Shown: positions 9,241-18,760 of the stretch, piece by piece
How the letters are laid out: the number at the start of each line of letters is the position of its first letter
Numbering within the stretch: position 1 is the first letter of the stretch
Assembly: GCF_001420995.1 (NCBI RefSeq)
Contig: NZ_CP012184.1
Coordinates: forward strand, 3,580,501 to 3,644,500
Reading direction: 5' to 3'
Origin: Pseudonocardia sp. EC080619-01
GTDB taxonomy: Bacteria > Actinomycetota > Actinomycetes > Mycobacteriales > Pseudonocardiaceae
Length of the DNA stretch: 64,000 nucleotides
Notes under the pieces: model-generated
The model's input: only the letters and a program-made list of their open reading frames with translations
Database searches by the model: none
What the model was told of the DNA's origin: nothing
Translations under genes and position numbers: made by a program

Positions 9241-10526
9241 ACCTCCTGCCGCTGCAGGTGCCCGCGCCTCCGATCGAGGGGATGACGCGCACCCAGCAAC
9301 TGCTGGCGGACGACCCGATCTGGCTGATCCTGATCAAGGTCGTCGGGCTCTTCGCGCTCGGCGTCGTGCTGACCCTGTTCATGATCAACTGGGAGCGCAA
9401 GGTCGTCGGCCGGATGCAGCACCGTCCGGGGCCGAACCGGACCGGTCCCGGTGGCTGGCTCCAGAGCCTCGCCGACGGGCTGAAGCTGGCGTTCAAGGAA
9501 GACATCATGCCGGCGCTCGCCGACAAGAAGGTCTACTTCGTCGCCCCGATCATCTCGACGGTGCCGGCGTTCGTGGCCCTCTCGGTGATCCCGTTCGGCG
9601 GCGAGGTCACGATCTTCGGCGAGGAGACCGTGCTGCAGCTGGTCGACGTGCCGGTCGGCGTGCTCGTCGTGCTGGCCTGCTCGTCGATCGGTGTCTACGG
9701 GATCGTGCTCGGCGGGTGGGCCTCCGGCTCGCCGTACTCCCTGCTCGGCGCGCTGCGCTCCGCGGCGCAGGTGATCTCCTACGAGATCGCGCTCGGTCTG
9801 TCGCTGGTCGGCGTGGTGCTCTACGCCGGGTCCGGTTCCACCGCCGACATCGTCGCGTCGCAGTCGAGCGGCTGGTACGCGATCCTGCTGGTGCCGAGCT
9901 TCGTGGTCTTCGTGATCGCGATGGTCGGCGAGACCAACCGCGCCCCGTTCGACCTCCCCGAGGCCGAGTCCGAGCTCGTCGGCGGGTTCCACACCGAGTA
10001 CTCGTCGCTGAAGTTCGCGCTGTTCTTCCTCGCCGAGTACGTGAACATGGTGACCGTCTCGGCGATGGCGGTGACGCTGTTCCTCGGCGGCGGGATGTGG
10101 CCGTGGCCGCTGAGCTTCCTCAACGAGTACGGCTGGCTGCAGTTCCTGCTCTTCATCGCGAAGATCCTGCTGTTCCTGTTCGTCTTCATCTGGCTGCGCG
10201 GCACGCTGCCGCGGTTCCGCTACGACCAGTTCATGAAGCTGGGATGGAAGGTCCTCATCCCGGTGATGCTGGTGTGGACCGTCGCGATCTTCGGCATCCG
10301 CGCCTTCCAGAGCTCCGGTGGCGACAACGTCGTCCTGCTGCTGTCGCTGATCGGGTTCGCGCTGGCCGTCGTCCTCGCGGTGGCCTTCCTGCTCCCGGAC
10401 CGGCAGGTCGAGCCACCACCGGTGGAACCGGCGTCGGACTACCCGGTGCCGCCACTGGACCTGAAGGTCCCCGAATCACCCCCCAGGCGTCGCAAGGCCG
10501 TCGGTGCCGGAAGGGAGAGCGAGTAG
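9237..10526 (+). CDS. nuoH: NADH-quinone oxidoreductase subunit H
   Basis: Polytopic membrane subunit of 429 residues that builds the quinone-entry channel and the E-channel towards the antiporter modules. The signature [20 protein letters not shown] and the early Trp-Glu-Arg-Lys motif are present, with eight or nine predicted helices. A Pro- and Arg-rich cytoplasmic tail of about 45 residues extends the C-terminus. It starts at GTG 9237 within the nuoG stop and ends directly against the nuoI ATG. Confidence 0.97.
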   Translation: MNLLPLQVPAPPIEGMTRTQQLLADDPIWLILIKVVGLFALGVVLTLFMINWERKVVGRMQHRPGPNRTGPGGWLQSLADGLKLAFKEDIMPALADKKVYFVAPIISTVPAFVALSVIPFGGEVTIFGEETVLQLVDVPVGVLVVLACSSIGVYGIVLGGWASGSPYSLLGALRSAAQVISYEIALGLSLVGVVLYAGSGSTADIVASQSSGWYAILLVPSFVVFVIAMVGETNRAPFDLPEAESELVGGFHTEYSSLKFALFFLAEYVNMVTVSAMAVTLFLGGGMWPWPLSFLNEYGWLQFLLFIAKILLFLFVFIWLRGTLPRFRYDQFMKLGWKVLIPVMLVWTVAIFGIRAFQSSGGDNVVLLLSLIGFALAVVLAVAFLLPDRQVEPPPVEPASDYPVPPLDLKVPESPPRRRKAVGAGRESE

Positions 10527-11066
10527 ATGTTCGACTTCTTCAAGGGTTTCGGCGTCACCTTCTCGACGATGTTCAAGAAGGTCGTCACCGAGGAGTACCC
10601 CGAGGACTTCCCCCCGGCCGCGCCCCGCTACCACGGTCGGCACCAGCTCAACCGGCACCCGGACGGGCTGGAGAAGTGCGTCGGCTGCGAGCTGTGCGCC
10701 TGGGCGTGCCCGGCCGACGCGATCTACGTCGAGGGCGGCGACAACACCGAGGAGGCCCGGTACTCCCCGGGTGAGCGCTACGGCGCGATCTACCAGATCA
10801 ACTACCTGCGGTGCATCGGCTGCGGCCTGTGCATCGAGGCCTGCCCGACCCGTTCGCTGACGATGACGAACTTCTACGAGCTGGCCGACGACAACCGGCA
10901 GGACCTCATCTACACCAAGGAGCAGCTGATGGCTCCGCTGCTGCCGGGGATGGAGCAGCCGCCGCACCCGATGCGTCTGGGCGACGACGAGCAGGACTAC
11001 TACGTCTCCGGGCCGACGCTCGCGAAGGTCTCCGTCCTGGACCAGACCGGGGAGCAGGTGCGATGA
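10527..11066 (+). CDS. nuoI: NADH-quinone oxidoreductase subunit I
   Basis: The 8Fe ferredoxin-like subunit (179 residues) that bridges NuoG and NuoB. Two [4Fe-4S] motifs are visible, CX2CX2CX3C at Cys51-61 and Cys96-106, matching clusters N6a and N6b. An amphipathic N-terminus precedes the first motif. The ATG follows the nuoH stop with no gap, and the stop overlaps the nuoJ ATG. Confidence 0.97.
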   Translation: MFDFFKGFGVTFSTMFKKVVTEEYPEDFPPAAPRYHGRHQLNRHPDGLEKCVGCELCAWACPADAIYVEGGDNTEEARYSPGERYGAIYQINYLRCIGCGLCIEACPTRSLTMTNFYELADDNRQDLIYTKEQLMAPLLPGMEQPPHPMRLGDDEQDYYVSGPTLAKVSVLDQTGEQVR

Positions 11067-11917
11067 CGACCCCGTACGCCGTGCTGGCCCAGGCCGCCGG
11101 GGAGGTGACGACGGGCGAGGCGATCACGTTCTGGATCCTCGGCCCGGTGGCCCTGGCCGGCGCGCTCGGCCTGGTCTTCGCCCGGCACGCGGTGCACGCC
11201 GCGCTGCTGCTGGTGCTGACGATGTTCTCGATCGCGGTGCTCTACATCGTGCAGTCGGCGCCGTTCCTCGGGTTCGTGCAGATCATCGTCTACACCGGCG
11301 CGGTGATGATGCTGTTCCTGTTCGTCCTGATGCTGGTCGGGAAGGACTCGAAGGACTCGGTGATCGAGGTGCTCCGCGGTCAGCGGGCCGCGGCGCTGGT
11401 GTTCGGCGTCGGGCTCGCCGCGCTGCTGGTCGCCGGGATCTCCCGGGGCCTCACCGAGGTCACCCCGGCCGGCCTGCAGGCGGGCGGGATGGGCGGCAGC
11501 GCGAACGTCGCCGGGCTCGGCAGGCTGATCTTCACCGACTATCTGCTGGCGTTCGAGCTGTCGGCGGCGCTGCTGATGGTGGCCGCGCTCGGCGGGATGG
11601 TGCTGACCGGGTCGCAGAGCTCCCAGCACGCCAAGCTCTCGCAACGCGAGACGGTGCTGCGACGGCTGCGCGGGCAGCACGCCCGGATCTCGCCGCTGCC
11701 CGGCCCGGGTGTCTACGCGACCGCGAACTCGGTGGCGGTGCCGGCGCTGCTGCCGGACGGGTCGATCGCACAGGACTCGATGGCCGAGATCATCGAGTCG
11801 GTCGCGGTCGACGTCCCCGACACCACGACGCCGGACGCGCACGCGCTCACCGGACGTCCCGCCCCCGACCGCACGATCGAGTCGGGCGAGGCGAGTGCGA
11901 CCGGGGAGGACCGATGA
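11063..11917 (+). CDS. nuoJ: NADH-quinone oxidoreductase subunit J
   Basis: Membrane-arm subunit of 284 residues with five predicted helices. The third carries the conserved Val-Gln-Ile-Ile-Val-Tyr-Thr-Gly-Ala segment, whose pi-bulge region takes part in coupling. Beyond about residue 185 a hydrophilic tail of roughly 100 residues has no counterpart in E. coli. The ATG at 11063 was chosen because it overlaps the nuoI stop and gives the family N-terminus. Confidence 0.96.
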   Translation: MTTPYAVLAQAAGEVTTGEAITFWILGPVALAGALGLVFARHAVHAALLLVLTMFSIAVLYIVQSAPFLGFVQIIVYTGAVMMLFLFVLMLVGKDSKDSVIEVLRGQRAAALVFGVGLAALLVAGISRGLTEVTPAGLQAGGMGGSANVAGLGRLIFTDYLLAFELSAALLMVAALGGMVLTGSQSSQHAKLSQRETVLRRLRGQHARISPLPGPGVYATANSVAVPALLPDGSIAQDSMAEIIESVAVDVPDTTTPDAHALTGRPAPDRTIESGEASATGEDR

Positions 11918-12213
11918 CACCCGAGTACTACCTGCTGCTCTCGGCCCTGCTGTTCAGCATCGGTGCCGTCGGCGTGCTCGTCCGCCGCAACGCCGTCGTC
12001 GTGTTCATGTGCATCGAGCTGATGCTGAACGCCGTCAACCTGTCCCTGGTCACGTTCTCGCGGATCAACGGGAACCTCGACGGCCAGGTGATGGCGCTGT
12101 TCGTGATGGTCGTCGCCGCCTGTGAGGTCGTGGTCGGCCTCGCGATCATCACTGCGATCTTCCGCGCCCGGCAGTCGTCCTCGGTGGACGACGCGAACCT
12201 GCTGAAGTACTAG
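11914..12213 (+). CDS. nuoK: NADH-quinone oxidoreductase subunit K
   Basis: Mrp-related membrane subunit of 99 residues with three helices. The two conserved membrane glutamates of the proton path are present, Glu35 (Cys-Ile-Glu-Leu-Met) and Glu71 (Ala-Cys-Glu-Val-Val). The length is typical of the family. The ATG overlaps the nuoJ stop. Confidence 0.97.
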   Translation: MTPEYYLLLSALLFSIGAVGVLVRRNAVVVFMCIELMLNAVNLSLVTFSRINGNLDGQVMALFVMVVAACEVVVGLAIITAIFRARQSSSVDDANLLKY

Positions 12214-12225
12214 GAGCGGACAACG

Positions 12226-14181
12226 GTGACCCAGCTCCCCCTCACCCTCGCGCAGGCGGTCGAACCCGCCACCGGCGCCGCGTCGCTGGCGTGGCTGCTG
12301 ATCGCGCTCCCCGCCGCGGGCGCACTGGTGCTGTTCCTGGCCGGCCGCCGGGCCGACGCCTGGGGCCACTGGCTCGGCGTCGCGACCGTGGTGGCCGCCT
12401 TCGCCGTCGGCCTCGCGATCTTCGTCGAGACCCTCGGGCTCGACCCGGACGCCCGCACCCGCGAGCTCTCGATCTACGAGTGGATGTCGTCCGGCGCGCT
12501 GAGCGTGGACTTCGGCGTCCGGCTCGACCCGCTGTCGCTGACGTTCGTCCTGCTCATCACCGGTGTCGGTGCGCTCATCCACCTCTACTCGGTGGGCTAC
12601 ATGAGCGACGACCCGAACCGCCGGCGGTTCTTCGCCCAGCTGAACCTGTTCGTCGCGGCCATGCTCGTGCTGGTCCTCGGCAACAACTTCGTGATGCTGT
12701 ACCTCGGCTGGGAGGGCGTCGGCCTGGCGTCCTACCTGCTGATCGGCTTCTACCAGGACCGGGCGTCCGCGGCGACGGCCGCGAAGAAGGCGTTCATCAT
12801 GAACCGGGTCGGCGACGTCGGCCTGGCCATCGCGATCTTCCTGCTCTGGCTGGAGCTCGGGACGCTGCAGTACACCGAGGTCTTCGCCCGGATCGGCGAG
12901 GTGCCCGGCGGGACCGTCCTGGCGGTCACCCTCCTGCTCCTGCTCGGCGCCTGCGGCAAGTCGGGCCAGTTCCCGCTGCAGTCCTGGCTCCCGGACGCGA
13001 TGGAGGGCCCGACCCCGGTCTCGGCCCTGATCCACGCGGCGACGATGGTCACCGCGGGTGTCTACCTCATCGCGCGCGCCTCGCCGGTCTACGACCTCTC
13101 GGAGACCGGTCGGCTGGTCGTCTCGATCATCGGCGTGGTCACGCTGATGATCGGTGCGATCGTCGGCTGCGCCTACGACGACATCAAGAAGGTGCTGGCC
13201 TACTCCACGGTCAGCCAGATCGGCTACATGATCCTGGCCGTCGGGCTCGGCCCGGTCGGCTACGCGCTCGGCATCCTGCACCTGCTCACGCACGGCTTCT
13301 TCAAGGCGGGGCTCTTCCTCGGGGCCGGCTCGGTCATGCACGCCATGAACGACGACGTCGACATGCGCCGGTTCGGCGGGCTGTGGAAGAAGATGCCGGT
13401 CACCTTCGTGACCTTCGGCCTCGGCTACCTCGCGCTGATCGGGTTCCCGTTCCTGTCCGGCTACTTCTCCAAGGACGCGATCATCGAGGCCGCGTTCGCC
13501 CAGGACGGCTGGCAGGGCTGGACCTTCGGCGGGCTCGCGACGCTCGCGGCCGGCCTGACCGGCTTCTACATGACCCGGCTGATGCTCATGACCTTCTTCG
13601 GTGAGAGCCGCTGGAAGGACCTGAGATCCACCGACGGCCGGGAGTACCACCCGCACGAGTCCCCGGTGACGATGACCGTCCCGATGATCGTGCTGGCGTT
13701 CGGCTCGGTGTTCGCCGGTGGCCTGCTCTACGGGGTGCTGCCGACCTGGCTGGCACCGTCGGTCGGGGAGCGGGTCGAGGCCGAGGGCGGGGTGCTGCCG
13801 CACGCGGTGATCCCGTGGCTGGTCGTCGGGATCTCGCTGCTCGGTGTCCTGCTGGCGTACCTGTTCGTCGGGCGCTCCTCCGTGCCGGTGGAACGCCCGC
13901 AGCGGGTCTCGCCGGTCGTCCGGGCGGCCCGCGCCGACCTCGGGGCGAACGCCTTCAACGAGGCCTTCATCGAGCGGCCCGGGATCTGGCTCACCCGGCT
14001 GCTGGTGTTCTTCGACAACCGCGGGATCGACGGCGTGGTCAACGGGACCGCGGCCGCGTTCGGCGGTGGCTCCGGCAGGCTCCGCCGGATGCAGACCGGC
14101 TTCGTCCGGTCCTATGCCCTATCGATGCTCGGCGGCGGGGTTATCATCGTCGCGGCGATGCTGGCGGTGAGGTTCGCATGA
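12226..14181 (+). CDS. nuoL: NADH-quinone oxidoreductase subunit L
   Basis: Distal antiporter-like proton pump subunit of 651 residues. Family hallmarks include Gly-Trp-Glu-Gly-Val-Gly-Leu-Ala-Ser-Tyr in helix 5 and His-Ala-Ala-Thr-Met-Val-Thr-Ala-Gly in the discontinuous helix. The long amphipathic lateral helix that braces the membrane arm is expected at the C-terminus. The GTG at 12226 is 12 bases after nuoK with an AGGAG ribosome site. The stop overlaps the nuoM ATG. Confidence 0.97.
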   Translation: MTQLPLTLAQAVEPATGAASLAWLLIALPAAGALVLFLAGRRADAWGHWLGVATVVAAFAVGLAIFVETLGLDPDARTRELSIYEWMSSGALSVDFGVRLDPLSLTFVLLITGVGALIHLYSVGYMSDDPNRRRFFAQLNLFVAAMLVLVLGNNFVMLYLGWEGVGLASYLLIGFYQDRASAATAAKKAFIMNRVGDVGLAIAIFLLWLELGTLQYTEVFARIGEVPGGTVLAVTLLLLLGACGKSGQFPLQSWLPDAMEGPTPVSALIHAATMVTAGVYLIARASPVYDLSETGRLVVSIIGVVTLMIGAIVGCAYDDIKKVLAYSTVSQIGYMILAVGLGPVGYALGILHLLTHGFFKAGLFLGAGSVMHAMNDDVDMRRFGGLWKKMPVTFVTFGLGYLALIGFPFLSGYFSKDAIIEAAFAQDGWQGWTFGGLATLAAGLTGFYMTRLMLMTFFGESRWKDLRSTDGREYHPHESPVTMTVPMIVLAFGSVFAGGLLYGVLPTWLAPSVGERVEAEGGVLPHAVIPWLVVGISLLGVLLAYLFVGRSSVPVERPQRVSPVVRAARADLGANAFNEAFIERPGIWLTRLLVFFDNRGIDGVVNGTAAAFGGGSGRLRRMQTGFVRSYALSMLGGGVIIVAAMLAVRFA

Positions 14182-15836
14182 TCGCCCAGGCCCAGATGGT
14201 CGACCCGATCGTCCCCGGGTCCGGTGGGAACCCGTTCCTGCTGGTCCTGCTGCTGGTCCCGGTGGCCGGCGCGCTGGTGATGTACCCGTTGCGCCGCAAC
14301 GTGCCCGCCGCGAAGGCCGTCGCGATGGCGACGGCGTTGCTGGAGTTCGTGCTCGTCGTCGTCGCCTGGGGGATGTACTCGATCCCCTCGGCGCAGGCGG
14401 GCACCCGCTTCCAGCTGGAGTTCTCGCTCCCGTGGATCCCGGCCTTCGGCACCCACATCGCCTTCGGCGTCGACGGCATCGCGCTGGCGATGATCGCGCT
14501 CACCGCGTTCCTCGTGCCCGGCCTGATGCTGTTCGCCTGGGCGGAGAAGCTGCCCGAGGGGCGTTCGGCGGCCGGCTACTTCGCGCTGCTGCTGGCCACC
14601 GAGGCGACGCTGGTCGGCGTCTTCGCCGCGACCGACGTCTTCCTGTTCTACGTGTTCTTCGAGGCCATGCTGGTCCCGATGTACTTCCTGATCGGTCGCT
14701 TCGGCGGACCGAGGCGGCAGTACGCGGCGGTGAAGTTCTTCCTCTACTCGCTGCTCGGCGGCCTGATCATGCTGGCCTCGCTGATCGGCCTGTTCGTGGT
14801 CAGCGAGCAGCAGCTCGGGCAGGGGACCTTCACCTGGGCCGAGCTGCAGACGATGGCGGCGAGCGTGCCGCCGTCGACCCAGGTGTGGTTGTTCCTCGGC
14901 TTCTTCGTCGCGTTCGCGATCAAGGCGCCGCTGGTGCCGTTCCACACCTGGCTGCCCGACGCCGGCGCCGAGGCCCCGATCGTCGGGGCGGTGCTGCTCG
15001 TCGGCGTCCTCGACAAGGTCGGCACGTTCGGCTTCCTCCGCTACCTGCTGCCGCTGTTCCCGCAGGCCAGCCAGATCATGGCGCCGGTGGTGCTGGTGCT
15101 GGCGGTCGCCGGGATCGTCTACGCGGCGCTGCTCGCGGTCGGCCAGACCGACATGGGCCGGTTCGTCGCCTACACGTCGGTCGCGCACTTCGGGTTCATC
15201 GCGCTCGGGGTGTTCGCGTTCTCCTCGCAGGCCTTCGCCGGGGCGACGCTCTACATGGTCAACCACGGTCTCTCGACCGGCATGCTGTTCGTGATGGTCG
15301 GCGTGCTGATCAGCCGCGGCGGGTCCCGGCTGATCTCCGACTACGGCGGTGTCGCGAAGCTGGCGCCGGTGATGGCGGGCTGCCTGCTGCTGGCCGGGAT
15401 GTCGTCGCTGGCGCTGCCGGGCACGAACTCGTTCGTCTCGGAGTTCCTGGTGCTCCTCGGGTCGTTCCCGACCCGCCCGGTGTTCACGATCATCGCGACC
15501 GTCGGGATCATCTTCGCCGCGCTCTACGTGCTGTGGTTCTACCAGCGCACGATGCAGGGCCCGGTCCGCGGCGACGCCGTCATCGCGGCCCTGGAGCGCG
15601 GGGGCGCGGGCGGGCCCGGGTCGATGATCGACCCGGTGGTCGCTGCGCAACGCAAGGGCAGCGGCTTCCCGGACCTCACCGGCCGTGAGATCGGCGTGCT
15701 CGCGCCGCTGATCGTCGCGATCGTCGTGCTGGGCTTCTACCCGGCGCCGGTGCTCGACCTGATCAACCCGTCGGTGACGGCGACCATGGCAGAGCTCGGC
15801 CTGCCCGACCCGGTGCCCGCTGGAGGGATCCGATGA
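14178..15836 (+). CDS. nuoM: NADH-quinone oxidoreductase subunit M
   Basis: Antiporter-like proton pump subunit of 552 residues. The helix-5 glutamate lies in Phe-Phe-Glu-Ala-Met-Leu-Val-Pro-Met-Tyr, and Pro-Phe-His-Thr-Trp-Leu-Pro-Asp-Ala marks the discontinuous helix. Reading in this frame is open upstream inside nuoL, but the ATG at 14178 overlaps the nuoL stop and gives the normal N-terminus. Its stop overlaps nuoN. Confidence 0.97.
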   Translation: MIAQAQMVDPIVPGSGGNPFLLVLLLVPVAGALVMYPLRRNVPAAKAVAMATALLEFVLVVVAWGMYSIPSAQAGTRFQLEFSLPWIPAFGTHIAFGVDGIALAMIALTAFLVPGLMLFAWAEKLPEGRSAAGYFALLLATEATLVGVFAATDVFLFYVFFEAMLVPMYFLIGRFGGPRRQYAAVKFFLYSLLGGLIMLASLIGLFVVSEQQLGQGTFTWAELQTMAASVPPSTQVWLFLGFFVAFAIKAPLVPFHTWLPDAGAEAPIVGAVLLVGVLDKVGTFGFLRYLLPLFPQASQIMAPVVLVLAVAGIVYAALLAVGQTDMGRFVAYTSVAHFGFIALGVFAFSSQAFAGATLYMVNHGLSTGMLFVMVGVLISRGGSRLISDYGGVAKLAPVMAGCLLLAGMSSLALPGTNSFVSEFLVLLGSFPTRPVFTIIATVGIIFAALYVLWFYQRTMQGPVRGDAVIAALERGGAGGPGSMIDPVVAAQRKGSGFPDLTGREIGVLAPLIVAIVVLGFYPAPVLDLINPSVTATMAELGLPDPVPAGGIR

Positions 15837-17458
15837 CCGTGCTGCTCCCGACGGCCCTCCCGGCGCAGGTGACGCAGATCGAGATGCCACCGATCGACTG
15901 GGCGGCGTCCTCGCCGCTGTGGATCGTGTTCGCCGGCGCCTGCGTGTCGGTGCTGCTGGAGGCGTTCCTGCCCCGGCACCAGCGCTGGCCGGTGCAGGTG
16001 CTGTGGACCGGGATCACCCTGGTCGCGGCGCTGGTGGCACTGGCGGGGTACGCGCTGTCGTCGCCCGGGCCGGTGCTCACCTTCGGCGCGGCACTGGCCG
16101 TCGACAGTCCCGCTCTGTTCCTGTGGGGCACGCTGATCGTGCTGGCGATCCCGAGCCTCCTCCTGCTGGCGGACCGGTCGGTCGAACCCGGCGGGGTGTT
16201 CGTGGCCTCCGCGGCCGAGCGGGCCGCGGCCCGCGCCGGCGTCCCCGCCACCGGTGGCGGGGCACCTCCCGAGCACGTGGACCGCTCCTACGGCGCGCCG
16301 GACGAGCAGCCGACGATGCAGACGGAGCCGTTCCCGTTCGTGCTGTTCGCGCTCGGCGGGATGATGGCGTTCGTCGCGGCCAACGACCTGCTGACGATGT
16401 TCATCGCGCTCGAGGTGCTGTCGCTCCCGCTGTACCTGATGTGTGGCCTGGCCCGTCGCCGGCGGCTGCTGTCGCAGGAGGCGGCGGTCAAGTACTTCCT
16501 GCTGGGTGCCTTCGGCTCGGCGTTCTTCCTCTACGGGATCGCGCTGCTCTACGGCTACGCCGGGTCGGTGCGGCTGAGCGCGATCTCGCAGGCCACCGCG
16601 GGCACGCTCGCGTCGGACACGCTGCTGTTCGCCGGGCTCGCCCTGCTCCTGGTGGGGCTGCTGTTCAAGGGGTCGGTGGCGCCGTTCCACACCTGGACGC
16701 CGGACGTCTACCAGGGCGCCCCGACACCGGTCACCGCGTTCATGGCGGCCTGCACCAAGGTCGCCGCGTTCGGGGCGATCGCCCGCGTGCTCTACGTCGG
16801 GTTCGGCAGCACCGTCTGGGAGTGGCGGGGCGTGCTCTGGGCGGTCGCGATCGTGTCGATGGTCGTCGGCGCGGTGCTCGGCCTGACCCAGACCGACGTG
16901 AAGCGGATGATCGCCTACTCGTCGATCGCCCACGCCGGGTTCATCCTGCTCGGAGCGATGGCCCTCACCCCGCAGGGCACCGCCGGACTGCTCTTCTACC
17001 TGCTCGCCTACGGCTTCACCACGGTCGCGGTGTTCGGCGTGGTGTCGCTGGTCCGCGGCCCGGACGGCGAGGCGAGCCACCTGTCGGCCTGGGCCGGGCT
17101 CGCGAAGCGGTCCCCGCTCGCTGCGGGGATCATGACGTTCCTGCTGCTCGCGCTCGCCGGAATCCCGCTGACCAGCGGGTTCACCGCCAAGTTCGCGGTG
17201 TTCTCGGCCGCCTCGGCGGACGGGATGGTGCCGCTCGTCGTGATCGCGCTCGTCGCGTCGGCGGTGGCCGCGTTCTTCTACCTGAGGATCGTCGTGCTCA
17301 TGTACTTCAGCGAGCCTGCGGAGGACGGCCCGACCGTCGTCGTGCCGGGTGCGTTCACCACCGTGGCGATCACGTTGGGCACGCTCGCGACGCTGGTACT
17401 GGGGATTCTTCCCACACCCGTCCTCGAATGGGCCGCCAGCGGCGCGTTCGCGGGCTGA
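15833..17458 (+). CDS. nuoN: NADH-quinone oxidoreductase subunit N
   Basis: Third antiporter-like pump subunit, 541 residues. Ala-Leu-Glu-Val-Leu-Ser-Leu-Pro-Leu-Tyr holds the conserved helix-5 Glu, and Pro-Phe-His-Thr-Trp-Thr-Pro-Asp-Val is present. A hydrophilic loop of about 50 residues rich in Ala, Gly and Pro sits between helices 3 and 4, longer than in E. coli. It is the last nuo gene. The next gene starts 18 bases later. Confidence 0.97.
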   Translation: MTVLLPTALPAQVTQIEMPPIDWAASSPLWIVFAGACVSVLLEAFLPRHQRWPVQVLWTGITLVAALVALAGYALSSPGPVLTFGAALAVDSPALFLWGTLIVLAIPSLLLLADRSVEPGGVFVASAAERAAARAGVPATGGGAPPEHVDRSYGAPDEQPTMQTEPFPFVLFALGGMMAFVAANDLLTMFIALEVLSLPLYLMCGLARRRRLLSQEAAVKYFLLGAFGSAFFLYGIALLYGYAGSVRLSAISQATAGTLASDTLLFAGLALLLVGLLFKGSVAPFHTWTPDVYQGAPTPVTAFMAACTKVAAFGAIARVLYVGFGSTVWEWRGVLWAVAIVSMVVGAVLGLTQTDVKRMIAYSSIAHAGFILLGAMALTPQGTAGLLFYLLAYGFTTVAVFGVVSLVRGPDGEASHLSAWAGLAKRSPLAAGIMTFLLLALAGIPLTSGFTAKFAVFSAASADGMVPLVVIALVASAVAAFFYLRIVVLMYFSEPAEDGPTVVVPGAFTTVAITLGTLATLVLGILPTPVLEWAASGAFAG

Positions 17459-17464
17459 CGTTCG

Positions 17465-17470
17465 TACGCT
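17465..17470 (+). promoter_or_regulatory. Possible -10 element for a leaderless transcript
   Basis: TACGCT fits the actinobacterial TANNNT -10 consensus and lies six bases before GTG 17477. That spacing would put the transcription start at the start codon. It suggests the polyprenyl synthase can be transcribed apart from nuo. No clear -35 is visible. Confidence 0.4.
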
Positions 17471-17476
17471 GTGGGG

Positions 17477-18484
17477 GTGGAGACACAGAGTGTGGCCGGG
17501 GTCCGGATGGCCGATCCGGCCCTGGCGGAGGCCACGGCGGACGGGCTGAAGCGGGTCGAGGACCTGTTGCACCGCGAGGTGCACAGCGACTACGAGTTCG
17601 TCACCGAGACCTCGCTGCACCTGATCGAGGCGGGCGGGAAGCGGTTCCGGCCGCTGTTCACGCTGCTCGCGGCCCAGGTGGGGCCGCATCCGGAACGCGA
17701 CGGCGTGATCACGGCGGCCGCGGTGGTGGAGTTGATCCACCTCGCGACGCTGTACCACGACGACGTCATGGACGAGGCCGCGATGCGCCGCGGCGCGGAG
17801 TCGGCCAACTCCCGCTGGGACAACTCGATCGCGATCCTGACCGGCGACTTCCTGTTCGCGCACGCGTCGCGCCTGGTCGCCGACCTCGGCCCGGACGCGG
17901 TCCGCATCATCGCCGAGACGTTCGCCCAGCTGGTGACGGGGCAGATGCGGGAGACCCGCGGCCCGAAGCCGTCGGACGACCCGGTGGAGCACTACCTGCG
18001 GGTCGTCGGGGAGAAGACCGGGTCGCTGATCGCGACGTCCGGCCGCTACGGCGGGATGTTCTCCGGGGCCCCCACCGAGCACATCGAGGCGCTGCACCGG
18101 TTCGGCGACGTGATCGGGACGGCGTTCCAGATCTCCGACGACATCATCGACATCGCCAGCCCCGCGGACGACTCCGGCAAGACCCCGGGGACCGACCTGC
18201 GGGAGGGCGTGCACACCCTGCCGATGCTGTACGCGCTGCGCGACGGGGACGACTCGCCGTCGGCGCGGCGGCTGCGGGAGCTGCTGGCGGCCCCCATCAC
18301 CGACGACGACGAGGTGGCCGAGGCCCTCGACCTCCTCCGGTCGGGCGACGCGCTGGTCCGGGCACGGGAGACGGTCGCGGGTTACGCCGACCGGGCACGG
18401 GCCGAGCTCGCGGTGCTCCCGGCCTGTCCGGCGATCGACGCCCTGCGGACCCTGACCGACTACACCGTCGAGCGGACCGGCTGA
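17477..18484 (+). CDS. Polyprenyl diphosphate synthase (menaquinone side chain)
   Basis: Trans-isoprenyl diphosphate synthase of about 335 residues, head-to-tail condensing type. The first Asp-rich motif DDVMD (about 95-99) and the second DDIID (about 221-225) bind Mg2+ and the allylic diphosphate. By position after nuoN it most likely makes the heptaprenyl- to nonaprenyl-PP tail of menaquinone, the electron acceptor of complex I. No ribosome site precedes any candidate start (GTG 17471, GTG 17477, ATG 17507); GTG 17477 was chosen for its spacing from TACGCT. Chain length cannot be read from the sequence. Confidence 0.9.
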   Translation: METQSVAGVRMADPALAEATADGLKRVEDLLHREVHSDYEFVTETSLHLIEAGGKRFRPLFTLLAAQVGPHPERDGVITAAAVVELIHLATLYHDDVMDEAAMRRGAESANSRWDNSIAILTGDFLFAHASRLVADLGPDAVRIIAETFAQLVTGQMRETRGPKPSDDPVEHYLRVVGEKTGSLIATSGRYGGMFSGAPTEHIEALHRFGDVIGTAFQISDDIIDIASPADDSGKTPGTDLREGVHTLPMLYALRDGDDSPSARRLRELLAAPITDDDEVAEALDLLRSGDALVRARETVAGYADRARAELAVLPACPAIDALRTLTDYTVERTG

Positions 18485-18530
18485 GCCCGGTCCGCCGGTG
18501 GCGGGCGCTTTCGTCGGAAGCAGGGCCGGC

Positions 18531-18549
18531 GGCGGCCTCGGCGGCCGCC
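18531..18549 (+). terminator. Possible hairpin after the nuo-polyprenyl operon
   Basis: GGCGGCC-TCGGC-GGCCGCC forms a perfect 7-bp stem with a five-base loop, 47 bases after the polyprenyl synthase stop. It lacks a T-run, as is common in high-GC actinobacteria, so terminator function is tentative. Confidence 0.4.
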
Positions 18550-18730
18550 CGGCGGGTTGCTCGGTGTCCTCGATGCGCTGAGACACCATCTGTGTCGGAC
18601 GCCGTGCGGACACGCGGTGGTCGCCGGCTTCCGGCTCCGGGCCTTATCCGTCCCCGACGGTGGCGGGATGCCGGCGGCAGCACTCTCCTTGCTGGTCAGG
18701 GGTTTGCTATCGCGAACGGTTACTAGCGGA

Positions 18731-18753
18731 TCGAACATATGGTCGAGTACCTT
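18731..18753 (+). promoter_or_regulatory. LexA (SOS) box and -10 element
   Basis: TCGAACATATGGTCGA (18731-18746) matches the mycobacterial SOS box TCGAAC-N4-GTTCGA with one mismatch. A TANNNT-type -10, TACCTT, lies at 18748-18753, seven bases before ATG 18761, which predicts a leaderless transcript. LexA bound here would sit directly against the -10. The local AT-richness contrasts with the surrounding DNA. Confidence 0.8.
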
Positions 18754-18760
18754 CGACTGC

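Noticed and set aside
11713..13803. 696-codon minus-strand frame opposite nuoJ-nuoL
   Set aside because: Antisense shadow of conserved complex I genes; Asp/His/Arg/Gln-rich translation typical of reverse GC-rich codons.
15737..18726. Two frames above 930 codons across nuoN and the polyprenyl synthase
   Set aside because: Both overlap genes with intact catalytic motifs and have no domain of their own.
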